Counted from the first letter of the stretch, positions 1 through 7,992 are shown. The stretch is 15,310 bases of DNA from a bacterium (GCA_029976905.1 JAPOLW010000029.1:1-15310); one strand, 5' to 3'. The notes: a model not told the origin generated them from the letters alone. A program made the numbers and translations.

Positions 1-23
1 CTTCGCCGTCTTCTTCTCGGTAA

Positions 24-39
24 CGTGAACGCATTCACG
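24..39. promoter_or_regulatory. Inverted repeat upstream of the PadR gene, candidate operator
   Basis: Perfect 6-base arms CGTGAA and TTCACG flank a 4-base centre (CGCA). The element lies about 60 bases before the likely PadR start at 100. PadR repressors are dimers that often bind inverted repeats in their own promoter, so autoregulation is a reasonable inference. A 6-base arm is short enough to arise by chance, and no strong -35/-10 pair is visible nearby. Confidence 0.3.
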
Positions 40-99
40 GACCCCGTTGAATCCGAATCCCGAGGCCTGATAGGACGAGTCCAAGCGGAAGGGGGGATC

Positions 100-696
100 A
101 TGTTCCGATTCCACATCCTGGGCCTCCTGCGGAGGGGTCAGCCCTACCACGGGTATGCCCTGATGAAGGAGTACAACCGTCGGACCGGTCGAAGTCACGG
201 CGCCGGATACTTCTACCGGCAACTTGGTGAACTCCTCTCGCTGGGGCTCGTGCGCTCGGCACCGAATCCGCTCGGCGCCGACCGGCGACGCACGCCCTAC
301 GAAATCACGACACTCGGCCTCGAGGCCTTCGACGAATGGTTCGAGGAAATTCCCGAGGAACCCACCGATTCGAACGTCGAACAGATCGCGCGGGCCATGT
401 TCTTCTCCGAAGTCGAGCCCGAAGTCGCCGATCGCGTTCTCGTGCGCTGGCAGCGCGACCTCATGGAGAAGGCAAAAACCCTCCAGCACGATCTACAACG
501 GGCAAGCGCCAGACACTCGGATCCAGCCGACATGCGCCCCATGCTGATCCATCGCAGCCTCTACCGCATCTCGGCAGACCTGAAATTTCTCGAAGAGGTT
601 GGCGAAACGCTCGGAAACCGGAATACGGAGAAGAAGAGCGAGAAGGTCCCGCGCAGCGCCAGGAAGCGGAGGCGATCCTCGCAACCGACACACTAG
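100..696 (+). CDS. PadR-family transcriptional regulator
   Basis: Predicted 198-residue cytoplasmic DNA-binding regulator. Residues 1-80 read as the PadR winged helix: an opening FHILGLL helix, the HGYALMKEYNRR segment, GYFYRQLGELLSLGLV as recognition helix, and a wing with DRRRTPYEIT leading into a TTLGLEAFDEW helix. Residues 95-170 form a charged helical region like the C-terminal dimerisation part of longer PadR proteins. The last 25 residues are very basic (KKSEK, RKRRRSS) and probably disordered. The frame is open back to 25, but the ATG at 100 is preferred because a strong AAGGGGGG ribosome site (89-96) sits just before it and the fold begins there. The ligand and targets are unknown. 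The gene converges on uvrA, so any regulated partner is more likely to its left, outside the window, or to be the gene itself. Confidence 0.86.
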   Translation: MFRFHILGLLRRGQPYHGYALMKEYNRRTGRSHGAGYFYRQLGELLSLGLVRSAPNPLGADRRRTPYEITTLGLEAFDEWFEEIPEEPTDSNVEQIARAMFFSEVEPEVADRVLVRWQRDLMEKAKTLQHDLQRASARHSDPADMRPMLIHRSLYRISADLKFLEEVGETLGNRNTEKKSEKVPRSARKRRRSSQPTH

Positions 697-778
697 GAGC
701 GCGTCCAACCGGACCAGCCGGTGTCGGGGACCGAGTGGAGAGCGGCCGCGAAATCGGTCTCTGATCCGCTTCGACATG

Positions 779-801
779 CGGGCCCCAGACGATGGGCCCC
801 G
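779..801. terminator. GC-rich hairpin between convergent padR-type gene and uvrA
   Basis: The arms CGGGCCCCA (779-787) and TGGGCCCCG (793-801) pair at eight of nine positions around a 5-base loop. The 168-base gap between the two convergent stop codons holds no ORF I would support. A second, weaker stem (ACCGG/CCGGT, 708-722) follows the PadR stop. Neither is followed by a T-run on either strand, so a classical intrinsic terminator is not shown. The position suits a bidirectional stop or transcript-end structure. Confidence 0.25.
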
Positions 802-864
802 ACCGATCCCCCGGAGCGGCCGGAACCGGGAAGACGCCGCGGGGAGAAACCGCCGGCGATCGTT

Positions 865-3711
865 TCAGACCAGCGGCCGCAGATACCGCCCCGTCTGTGA
901 AGCACGCACGCGCGCGATCTGTTCGGGGGTTCCGGTCCCGACGATCTCTCCGCCGCCCGGCCCACCGTCGGGACCGAGGTCGATGACCCAGTCGGCGGTC
1001 TTGATGACGTCCAGGTTGTGCTCGATGACGATGATCGTATTGCCCGCGGCGACCAGCCGATCGAGAACGCCGAGGAGTTTCTTCACGTCGTCGAAGTGCA
1101 GACCGGTGGTCGGTTCGTCGAGGAGATAGACCGTTCGTCCCGTCGCGCGTTTGGAGAGTTCGCGCGCCAGCTTGATTCTCTGCGCCTCACCGCCACTCAA
1201 AGTGGGTGAGGGCTGTCCGAGATGGAGGTAGTCGAGTCCGACGTCGGCGAGGAGCCCCAACTGGGCGCTGATCTTCGGATGCGCCGCGAAGAGACCGAGC
1301 GCTTCGACGACGGTCAGATCGAGAACATCCGCGATGGAGTGGCCTTTGTATTGCACCTCGAGGGTGGCTTCGTTGAAGCGACGCCCGCCACAATCCTCGC
1401 ACTTCACGTAGACGTCGGAGAGAAAATGCATTTCTACCTTCAGGACACCGTCCCCCTGACAGGCTTCGCATCGACCGCCCTTTACGTTGAAGGAGAATCG
1501 TCCGGGCGTATGACCGCGCACCTTCGCACCCGGGAGCATGGCGAAGAACTTCCGGATCTCGTCGAAGACTTTGATGTACGTGACCGGATTCGAGCGCGGC
1601 GTGCGGCCGATGGGTCGTTGATCGATCGCCACGATCTTGTCGACCTGTTCGGCACCCTCGAGGCGACGGTGCCGTCCCGCCCGTCTCTGACTCTGCTGTA
1701 GATGGCGCGACAGCGCCGGGTAGAGGACGTCGTTGACGAGGGTGGATTTTCCCGCGCCGGAAACACCCGTCACGGCCGTCAGAACACCGAGGGGAAAGTC
1801 CACGTCGACACGCTTCAGGTTGTTCTCGGAAGCGCCGACGACGCGGATCGTTCCCCGCGCCGACCGCCGACTCTCCGGCACCGCAATCGCCTCCCGGCCG
1901 GAGAGGTAGGCGCCGGTGATCGACTTGCGGTTGCGCTCGAGACTTCGGGGGGTTCCGACATGTACGATCTCGCCACCGCGCACACCCGCCCCGGGGCCGA
2001 AGTCGATGACGTGATCTGCCGCCCGGATCGTTTCTTCGTCGTGTTCCACGACCACGACCGTGTTTCCGATGTCCCGCATGCGTACGAGCGTCGCGAGCAG
2101 TTTCTTGTTGTCTCGCTGATGCAGGCCAATGCTGGGCTCGTCGAGGATGTAGATCACCCCGGTCAGCTCCGAGCCGACCTGACTGGCAAGCCGGATGCGC
2201 TGCGACTCGCCACCGGAAAGGCTCGGCCCCGAGCGATCGAGGCTCAGGTAGGACAGCCCCACGGCGGAGAGGAACTCCAGACGGCTCCGAATCTCCTTGA
2301 GGACCTCGCCGGCGATCTCGCCCGCCGCCCCCGCGAGGCGAAGCTCCGCGAAGAAGGCGCGCGCATCGTCGATCGTCATCCGGGAGACCTCGACGATGGT
2401 CCGACCGCCGAGGCGCACCGCGGTGCTTTCGGGCCGGAGACGCGACCCGGCACACGTCGAACAAGCCGCCGTCGCCATGAATTGGCCGTACCAGCGCTTC
2501 ATGCCTTCCGAGCGGGTTTGCCGGAAGACGCGGGTCAGGCGCGGGATGCAGCCCTCGAAGCGGACCCGCATCTCTCCATTCTCCCACTTGAGTGGAAATC
2601 GTCGCTGGCCAGCACCATGCAGCAGAACCTTTCGCTGCGCGGCCGAAAGATCGTCCCAGGGCGCGTCGAGGGGAATGCGGTAGACCCGACAGACCTCCAG
2701 GCGCACCCGGGTGCCCCACCCCTTCTTGTCCGCACTCACGCGCCCCCACGGCTTCACCGCGCCCTCGGCCAGGGACAAGCTCCCATCGGGCACCAGGAGC
2801 TCTGGATCGAGTTCCATGCGCGTCCCCAGGCCGTTGCAGTCCACGCACATTCCCTGCGGCGAATTGAAGCTGAAGCCCTGTGGGCTCGGTTCGGGGAATC
2901 CGATCTTGCAGTGCGTGCAGGATAGTTTCTCCGAATAGATCCGGTCCGGCCCCCCATCGATCGACGCCAGAAGCGTGCCTCCCCCAAGGCGCAGGGCCGC
3001 CTCCACCGACTCGGTCAGACGCGAGGCCGATCCCCTCTTGAGCACGAGGCGATCGACGACGGCTTCCACATGGTGCTTCTTGCGCTTGTCGAGGGCTTCG
3101 ACCTCCTCGCTGCGAATCACCTCGCCGTCGATACGCAGACGCACGAAGCCCTGCGCACGCGCATCGGCGAGCAGCTCGCGGAACTCTCCCTTCCGGTTGA
3201 CCAGCAGCGGGGCCATGAGAATCAGGCGGGTTCCCGCATCGAGGCCGCCGAGTTCCCGGGCGATGCGTTCGGCGGTCTGGCCCTGGACCGGGCGCCCGCA
3301 ACGATGGCAGTGCTGCTCTCCGACCCGCGCGTAGAGGACCCGGAGGTAATCGGAGATCTCGGTAATGGTGCCCACGGTCGAACGTGGATTGGTCCCGGTG
3401 GTCTTTTGTTCGATGGAGACGGTCGGCGAAAGTCCACGAATGTGGTCGTACTTCGGCTTCTCCATCTGCCCGAGAAACTGACGGGCGTAGGAAGAGAGGC
3501 TCTCGACGTAGCGTCGCTGGCCTTCGGCATAGACCGTGTCGAAGGCGAGCGACGACTTCCCGGAGCCCGACACCCCCGTGAGCACGACCAGTTTCTTCTT
3601 AGGGATCCGGAGATCGACCGACTTCAGATTGTGCTCCCGGGCGCCCTTGACCCAGATATGGTCCAGTTCGGTCGCTGCCTTCGTCTTCCCCATGGGGCGC
3701 AAAGGTTGCAT
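865..3711 (-). CDS. uvrA: Excinuclease ABC subunit A (UvrA)
   Basis: The damage-recognition ATPase of nucleotide excision repair. It works as a dimer that loads UvrB onto lesions. The 948-residue length is normal for the family. Residue numbers here count from the GTG at 3717; subtract 2 for the chosen start. The first ABC module has Walker A GVSGSGKS (48-55), signature LSGGESQRIRLA (from 500) and Walker B ILDEPSIGLH (from 524). The second has GVSGAGKS (651-658), LSGGEAQRIKLA (from 840) and LLDEPTTGLH (from 865). Zinc-binding cysteine pairs are complete: CTHC/CVDC (267-294) and CEAC/CEDC (750-776). The in-frame GTG at 3717 lies inside the ribosome site GAGGTGA, so the ATG at 3711, five bases after GAGG, is the better start. 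The gene stands alone and is divergent from the dehydrogenase gene. No LexA-like box is obvious. Confidence 0.99.
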   Translation of the reverse strand: MQPLRPMGKTKAATELDHIWVKGAREHNLKSVDLRIPKKKLVVLTGVSGSGKSSLAFDTVYAEGQRRYVESLSSYARQFLGQMEKPKYDHIRGLSPTVSIEQKTTGTNPRSTVGTITEISDYLRVLYARVGEQHCHRCGRPVQGQTAERIARELGGLDAGTRLILMAPLLVNRKGEFRELLADARAQGFVRLRIDGEVIRSEEVEALDKRKKHHVEAVVDRLVLKRGSASRLTESVEAALRLGGGTLLASIDGGPDRIYSEKLSCTHCKIGFPEPSPQGFSFNSPQGMCVDCNGLGTRMELDPELLVPDGSLSLAEGAVKPWGRVSADKKGWGTRVRLEVCRVYRIPLDAPWDDLSAAQRKVLLHGAGQRRFPLKWENGEMRVRFEGCIPRLTRVFRQTRSEGMKRWYGQFMATAACSTCAGSRLRPESTAVRLGGRTIVEVSRMTIDDARAFFAELRLAGAAGEIAGEVLKEIRSRLEFLSAVGLSYLSLDRSGPSLSGGESQRIRLASQVGSELTGVIYILDEPSIGLHQRDNKKLLATLVRMRDIGNTVVVVEHDEETIRAADHVIDFGPGAGVRGGEIVHVGTPRSLERNRKSITGAYLSGREAIAVPESRRSARGTIRVVGASENNLKRVDVDFPLGVLTAVTGVSGAGKSTLVNDVLYPALSRHLQQSQRRAGRHRRLEGAEQVDKIVAIDQRPIGRTPRSNPVTYIKVFDEIRKFFAMLPGAKVRGHTPGRFSFNVKGGRCEACQGDGVLKVEMHFLSDVYVKCEDCGGRRFNEATLEVQYKGHSIADVLDLTVVEALGLFAAHPKISAQLGLLADVGLDYLHLGQPSPTLSGGEAQRIKLARELSKRATGRTVYLLDEPTTGLHFDDVKKLLGVLDRLVAAGNTIIVIEHNLDVIKTADWVIDLGPDGGPGGGEIVGTGTPEQIARVRASQTGRYLRPLV

Positions 3712-3761
3712 AGTCACCTCGGCGGAGCACGCCCGCTCCGGAAACGAGAGGGACAGGTACC
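3712..3761. promoter_or_regulatory. Divergent control region of uvrA and the SDR gene, with an inverted repeat
   Basis: Only 50 bases separate the two start codons, so both promoters must overlap here or extend into the coding regions. In the middle is a perfect inverted repeat, CGGAGC (3723-3728) and GCTCCG (3735-3740), with a 6-base spacer. The left end holds the uvrA ribosome site (GAGGTGA on the minus strand). The right end holds the GAGAGGGACAGG site for the dehydrogenase gene. The repeat could be a shared operator; no regulator is identified. Confidence 0.35.
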
Positions 3762-4550
3762 ATGACGACGAAGAGTCACGACCCCCGGGAATTGTTCGAC
3801 CTCACCGGAAAGGTCGCCCTGATCACCGGCGGCAGTCGCGGCCTGGGCCGGGAGATGGTTCTGGCTTTCGCACAAAACGGCGCCGATGTGGTGATCGCGA
3901 GCCGCAAGATCGAGAACTGCGAGGCCCTCGCCGCCGAGGTCGAGGAGAAGACGGGGCGACGCGCCGTTCCCGTGGGCTGTCACGTCGGCGAATGGCGTCA
4001 ATGCGACGCGCTCGTCGATGCCGCCTACGAAACCTTCGGACGGGTGGACGTACTCGTGAACAATGCCGGCATGTCCCCCCTCTACCCCTCGCTCCCCGAG
4101 GTATCGGAGGATCTCTACGACAAGGTGCTCGCCGTGAATCTGAAGGGACCCTTCCGCCTCTCCTCGGTCATCGGGGCACGGATGGCGGAAGGCTCCGGGG
4201 GCTCGATCATCAACGTCAGCAGCGTCGCCGCCGTGGCGCCCTCGCCCATCGAAATTCCCTACGCGGCCGCCAAGGCGGGGTTGAACAACCTCACGCTCGG
4301 CCTGGCGCGTACCTTCGCCCCCCGGGTGCGCGTGAACTGCCTCATGCCCGGCCCCTTCCTGACGGACATCAGCAAGGCGTGGAACCTCGAGGCGTTCCAG
4401 AAAGCGGCCGAAACAGGCATTCCCCTCCGACGCGGCGGCGAACCGGGCGAAGTGGTGGGCGCGGCGCTCTATCTTGCCTCGAACGCCTCCAGCTACACGA
4501 CCGGCGCCGTGATCAAGATCGACGGCGGTGTCGCCTACGGCCCCGGATGA
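3762..4550 (+). CDS. SDR family oxidoreductase
   Basis: A 262-residue classical short-chain dehydrogenase/reductase, a soluble NAD(P)-dependent enzyme acting on an alcohol or ketone that the sequence does not identify. Motifs in order: cofactor loop TGGSRGLG (22-29), SRK after the second strand (47-49), NNAG (100-103), catalytic-tetrad Asn in AVNLKG (126), catalytic Ser154 in NVSS, Tyr167 and Lys171 in YAAAK, and the PGPFLTD loop (196-202). The C-terminal TGAVIKIDGG is typical of the FabG-like branch. The Arg-Lys at 48-49 suggests NADP(H) over NAD(H), an inference from the classical-SDR pattern. Length is normal. A GAGAGGGACAGG ribosome site precedes the ATG. The gene is divergent from uvrA and ends 9 bases from the stop of the convergent response regulator gene. 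No pathway partner is adjacent. Confidence 0.95.
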   Translation: MTTKSHDPRELFDLTGKVALITGGSRGLGREMVLAFAQNGADVVIASRKIENCEALAAEVEEKTGRRAVPVGCHVGEWRQCDALVDAAYETFGRVDVLVNNAGMSPLYPSLPEVSEDLYDKVLAVNLKGPFRLSSVIGARMAEGSGGSIINVSSVAAVAPSPIEIPYAAAKAGLNNLTLGLARTFAPRVRVNCLMPGPFLTDISKAWNLEAFQKAAETGIPLRRGGEPGEVVGAALYLASNASSYTTGAVIKIDGGVAYGPG

Positions 4551-4559
4551 GACCTACTC

Positions 4560-4940
4560 TCAGAGCAGGCGATCGACGAGATCGACGAGGACATCGATCC
4601 GGAAGGGCTTCTTGAGAAAAGCAGCGAGACCCGATCGACCGAAGGCGACGCGGGCCTGATCCTCGTTGTATCCGCTGACGAGCACGAATTTCGCGTCGGA
4701 CTCGTGCGTGCGTAAGGCATCGAAGAGTTCGCCAGCATCCGCATCGGGCATGCTGAGATCAAGGAGGACGAGACGGACTCGGCGCGCCTCCTGCGCAAAG
4801 ATCTCCCTTGCCTCCTGGCCACCCGCCGCCATCTCGACCTCGACTCCCGCCGTGCGCAGGCTCGTGGCCAGAAGTTCTCGCACCATCTCCTCATCGTCGA
4901 TGACGAGCGCGAGTGGGCGCGTCTCTCGAGATCCGTTCAT
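4560..4940 (-). CDS. Single-domain response regulator (CheY-like receiver)
   Basis: A 126-residue receiver domain with no output domain; it would signal by protein contact after phosphorylation. The acidic pair is Asp15-Asp16 (VIDDEE), the phosphoacceptor is Asp61 (LLDLSMPD), the switch residue is Ser89 (VLVSGYN) and the invariant lysine is Lys111 in LKKPF. Together these make a complete, probably active receiver. The reading frame stays open to 5219, but the upstream 93 codons encode low-complexity Arg/Pro/Gly/Ser-rich sequence unlike a domain. The ATG at 4940, preceded by GGAGGG about 11 bases away, opens directly into the fold. No histidine kinase is in the window. The next gene upstream on the same strand is the PilT-like ATPase, 244 bases away. 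Receivers often control pilus motors, but here the link is only proximity. Confidence 0.93.
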   Translation of the reverse strand: MNGSRETRPLALVIDDEEMVRELLATSLRTAGVEVEMAAGGQEAREIFAQEARRVRLVLLDLSMPDADAGELFDALRTHESDAKFVLVSGYNEDQARVAFGRSGLAAFLKKPFRIDVLVDLVDRLL

Positions 4941-5184
4941 GATCGAGTGGCCCTCCACCCGCCTCGAGCGCCACGGTCCATGATCGCCGCTGGAAGACGC
5001 CCGCGTTGGAAACGCAGGAGAAGAAGGCGAGCGAAACTCCCCCCGCCCGGGAGGCTGCCCCCCACAGAGCGTGCGCCGACGCGACGCCCCCCGTCCCTGA
5101 TCCCAGGAAAGGACACTTTTGCCGGGGATAGCACGCAGCCTGGGCCCGAGGGAAACACGCTTGCGTCCAGGCGGGCGGGGACGG
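4941..5184. other. Non-coding gap upstream of the response regulator gene
   Basis: This gap has no supported gene. It contains a short inverted repeat GCGTT-GGA-AACGC (5003-5015), about 63 bases upstream of the regulator start, which could be an operator or chance. The part next to the PilT-like stop is C/G-rich on both strands. I see no convincing -10/-35 pair and no hairpin followed by a T-run. Its length favours the response regulator having its own promoter. Confidence 0.4.
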
Positions 5185-6576
5185 TCATCCACCCGGGAGT
5201 TGCCGAAGCAGATCCACATGGCGCCCCGCGCCCGCCGCGATCTCGGCGCCGATCTCGCCGCGGCGGACGAGATCGGCCAGCGAGAGCTCCAGCGAGATCA
5301 TGCCCTCATCCCGTCCCGTCTGGATCTGGCTGGCAATGTGATGACCACGACCCTCGCGAATGTTCGCCGCGACGCCTGGGGTGACGAGCATCTTCTCCAC
5401 CGCAGGCACCAGACGCCCTGACCGTCGCCCCGGCAACAGAACCTGGGTCATGATCGCGCGCAGCGATCCCGCGAGCTGCCACCGGACCTGGGCCTGTTGG
5501 TGGGGCGCAAAGGCATCGATGATCCGGTCGACGGCCATCGCGGCACTACCCGCGTGCAGGGTCGAGAGAACCAGGTGGCCCGTCTCGGCCGCGGTGAGGG
5601 CCGCACCGATCGTCTCGGGGTCGCGCATCTCACCGACGAGGATCACGTCAGGCCCTTCGCGGAGAGCCGCGCGAAGCCCATCGGCGAAATTTCGCACGTG
5701 ACGCCCCACTTCACGTTGGTGGATGAGACAACGTCCGTGCGCGTATCGGAATTCGATCGGATCCTCGATGGTGACGATGTGGCGGGCGTCGTGGTGATTC
5801 AGATGATCGATGAGTGCCGCGAGCGTGGAGGACTTCCCCGACCCCGTAGGCCCCACCAGAAGCACGAGACCATCGGGGTAGCCAACCAGACGCACGAGAT
5901 CCGCGGGGAGTCCGAGGTCGGCCAGGGAGCGGATGCCCCGGCGGATCGGCCGCAGGACCGCGGCAATCCCCTCCTGGTGACAAAAGACGTTCGCACGCGC
6001 CCGGTCGCCGCCAAATTCGATGGACAGATCGACGCTGCCGCGCTGCTCGAGGTCCAATCGGTGCGTTTCGCTCAAGCCGAGGAAGGACAGGATCTCCCCG
6101 GCCGCGAAGCACGTTCCAGGAATGCTCTCGAGTTCGCGGCCCACACGCAACCGTGCATCGGCCGTCGTGGAGACGAAGACATCGATCGCCTCGCGCTCGA
6201 ACGCACGCGCCACGATCGCCTCCAGACCCCCTGGACCGTCGGTCGCCTCTGCCTGGGAAACCTCTCGGTCCGGCATCCGCGCCCCCGTCCCCTGCGGCGC
6301 CACGTCGGTACGCCGAAACTCCATCGCGGCATCGGTGTCGATTTCGACCGTGAAGCGCACATCTCCTTCCCGGGCGCGCAGAAGATAGATTCCATCGATC
6401 GAGGCTTCCCGAACCTCGTCGACGAAGCGCGCGAAGATTCCGTCCTGCAAGGGAGGCATCGAAAGCAAGCGGCGCTCTCCTCCGCTCACCAGGGCCGGTG
6501 CCCGGCCAGCCGCGAGCGAGAGCCCTTCGGCTCGCTGGGCCACCAGCAGGTTCAGGAGCGCATCGACGCCGGCCAT
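5185..6576 (-). CDS. PilT/PilU-family type IV pilus ATPase with duplicated N-terminal domain
   Basis: A 463-residue hexameric-motor-type ATPase. Catalytic motifs of the retraction ATPases are complete: Walker A GPTGSGKS (242-249), Asp box HIVTIEDPIEF (266-276), Walker B DVILVGEMRD (310-319) and His box TAAETGHLVLSTLHA (328-342). The AIRNLIRE element important in PilT is changed to VAANIREG near 402-409. PilT is usually about 345-380 residues, so this protein is roughly 100 longer. The extra length is N-terminal. Residues 113-210 match the usual PAS-like PilT N-domain, and residues 5-90 read as a second, degenerate copy (LLNLLVAQRAEGLSLAAG resembles the ASDLHL opening). A linker at about 91-112 joins them. 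The ATG lies 12 bases after the acyltransferase stop with a weak CAGGG site, so the gene is probably translated from that message. No pilin, PilB or PilC gene is present. Confidence 0.93.
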   Translation of the reverse strand: MAGVDALLNLLVAQRAEGLSLAAGRAPALVSGGERRLLSMPPLQDGIFARFVDEVREASIDGIYLLRAREGDVRFTVEIDTDAAMEFRRTDVAPQGTGARMPDREVSQAEATDGPGGLEAIVARAFEREAIDVFVSTTADARLRVGRELESIPGTCFAAGEILSFLGLSETHRLDLEQRGSVDLSIEFGGDRARANVFCHQEGIAAVLRPIRRGIRSLADLGLPADLVRLVGYPDGLVLLVGPTGSGKSSTLAALIDHLNHHDARHIVTIEDPIEFRYAHGRCLIHQREVGRHVRNFADGLRAALREGPDVILVGEMRDPETIGAALTAAETGHLVLSTLHAGSAAMAVDRIIDAFAPHQQAQVRWQLAGSLRAIMTQVLLPGRRSGRLVPAVEKMLVTPGVAANIREGRGHHIASQIQTGRDEGMISLELSLADLVRRGEIGAEIAAGAGRHVDLLRQLPGG

Positions 6577-6588
6577 CGAGCCCTGTGC

Positions 6589-7992
6589 TCAGTCGACGCC
6601 GAGAACCTCGGCGAGTCCCTGCTCGAGGCACTCGACGAAGACATCAGGGTCGGGAACGGCTGCGCGGTCGGTGTTTACCGCGATCCCCAGATCGCCGTCG
6701 TAGCTGAACAGGGTGATGTTCGCGGCCGCGCCGGAGAGTGGGCCGAAGCCGTAGATCTGCTCCACTCGGGCACCGCAGACGTAGACGTCGAACGGAGGCC
6801 CGGGCACATTGCTCGTGACGAAATCGCAGCCCTTCATCATGGCGCCGAAAACCGCCGTCGTCACAGCCGTGGGAAAACGATTGAGCAGGGAGCTGATCTC
6901 ATCGACGATCGGCAAGGCTGGCTCGTCCCGTTGCTGGTGGACGAGGGCGCGGATCACCTGCATCCGTTCGGTGGGATCTCCGATGTCGAGCGGCACCAGG
7001 AAACGCACCGGAACGAATTGGTTCCCCGCCTTCGTTTCGGTCGACTCGCTGCGAAGGTTGATCGGCATGCTCATGCGCAGGGCGGAGACCGCTGCGCCGT
7101 GGCGGTCGTGGTAGCGCTTCATGCCTCCGGCGATCGCGGCGACGAAGGCGTCGTTCAGCCGACCACCGGCGCGATGCGCGGCTTCCTTCGCGGCGCGGAA
7201 GGGGACGCGCAGGGTGTCGAAGCGCCACCGGGACGAACGTCCGCGCAAGAGGGGACTGGCCGGCTCCGAGACCGGCTGCAGCAACCGTCCGATCGAACCG
7301 AGGGCGTCGGAAAGGTCACGCGCAACGCCGACGGGATCCCGGGTCATCTCCGAGAGACCCTCGCCCAGGGAATTCCACGTTCGCCGCACCCGGTTGGACT
7401 GCTTTTTCCGTTCGTGGTCGATCGCATCGAGAACCCGCTCGGCCTGCGTCATCAAGTGGACGGGGGGAGGAGCGGGCAGCGGTTCGAGATCGCCGGACTC
7501 GGGCGTGCGGCCCCGTTCGACCATGCTGACCGTCATGCGCACCAGCCCGACGCCGTCGGAGAGCGCGTGATGCAACTTCATGAGCAGCGCACAGCGGCCG
7601 TCGGCGAGGCCATCGACCAGACGCATCTCCCATAACGGCCGATCCCGGTCGAAGGAGTGCATGGCAAAGAGTTGTGCCGTGTCGAGGAGGTCGCGCATGG
7701 ACCCATCCCCAGAAAGGCGGACGCGTCGCACGTGGAAATCCAGATCGAAATCGGGATCGACCTCCCAACGCGGCGGTGCGATCGAGAAGGCCCCCGAGGA
7801 GACCCGCTCACGCAGCCGCGGAACGACGCGAGAGGCCCGCTCGATCTTCTGGATCAAGCGCTGCTCGTCCGGCATGCCGTCGAGAATCCAGACGACGGTA
7901 ATGGTCGAGCGCAACTGCGGATCGCGCTCGATGTGCCACATCAGCGCATCCGAATCACTCATGCGGTTGTCGAACTGGACGTCCTCGGACAT
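6589..7992 (-). CDS. Wax ester synthase / diacylglycerol acyltransferase (WS/DGAT) family
   Basis: A 467-residue acyltransferase of the bacterial WS/DGAT family, which moves acyl groups from acyl-CoA to fatty alcohols (wax esters) or diacylglycerol (triacylglycerol) at the cytoplasmic membrane. The active-site motif HHALSDG (141-147) fits HHxxxDG. Other family marks are the N-terminal NRMSDSDALMWHIE, RPLWEMRLVDGL (118-129), RLNDAFVAAIAGG (279-291), GNQF (323-326) and TSNVPGP (393-399). The length is typical. The ATG at 7992 has a strong GGGAGGGG ribosome site and a TATACT -10 box close upstream. No fatty acyl-CoA reductase is in the window, so wax ester versus triacylglycerol synthesis cannot be decided; some members use other acyl acceptors. 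It is followed at 12 bases by the PilT-like gene. Confidence 0.95.
   Translation of the reverse strand: MSEDVQFDNRMSDSDALMWHIERDPQLRSTITVVWILDGMPDEQRLIQKIERASRVVPRLRERVSSGAFSIAPPRWEVDPDFDLDFHVRRVRLSGDGSMRDLLDTAQLFAMHSFDRDRPLWEMRLVDGLADGRCALLMKLHHALSDGVGLVRMTVSMVERGRTPESGDLEPLPAPPPVHLMTQAERVLDAIDHERKKQSNRVRRTWNSLGEGLSEMTRDPVGVARDLSDALGSIGRLLQPVSEPASPLLRGRSSRWRFDTLRVPFRAAKEAAHRAGGRLNDAFVAAIAGGMKRYHDRHGAAVSALRMSMPINLRSESTETKAGNQFVPVRFLVPLDIGDPTERMQVIRALVHQQRDEPALPIVDEISSLLNRFPTAVTTAVFGAMMKGCDFVTSNVPGPPFDVYVCGARVEQIYGFGPLSGAAANITLFSYDGDLGIAVNTDRAAVPDPDVFVECLEQGLAEVLGVD

Noticed and set aside
1..38. Possible start of a leftward gene (ATG at 36 or GTG at 38 on the minus strand)
   Set aside because: Only about 12 codons are visible, the ribosome site is poor, and the bases belong to the palindrome. 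A divergent partner of the PadR-type gene is possible but cannot be supported.
25..99. Longer PadR start at 25
   Set aside because: It has no ribosome site and its GTG lies in the palindrome; the ATG at 100 has a strong site and begins the winged-helix fold.
1187..3301. 704-codon frame on the minus strand inside uvrA
   Set aside because: It overlaps UvrA in another frame. UvrA is intact from end to end, so this is not a frameshifted remnant.
4941..5219. N-terminal extension of the response regulator by 93 codons
   Set aside because: The frame is open but the sequence is Arg/Pro/Gly/Ser-rich, overlaps the end of the PilT-like gene, and the receiver fold starts right after the ATG at 4940.
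5497..7635. 712-codon open frame on the plus strand opposite the PilT-like and WS/DGAT genes
   Set aside because: It spans two well-supported genes on the other strand and their junction, and its product shows no recognisable motif.
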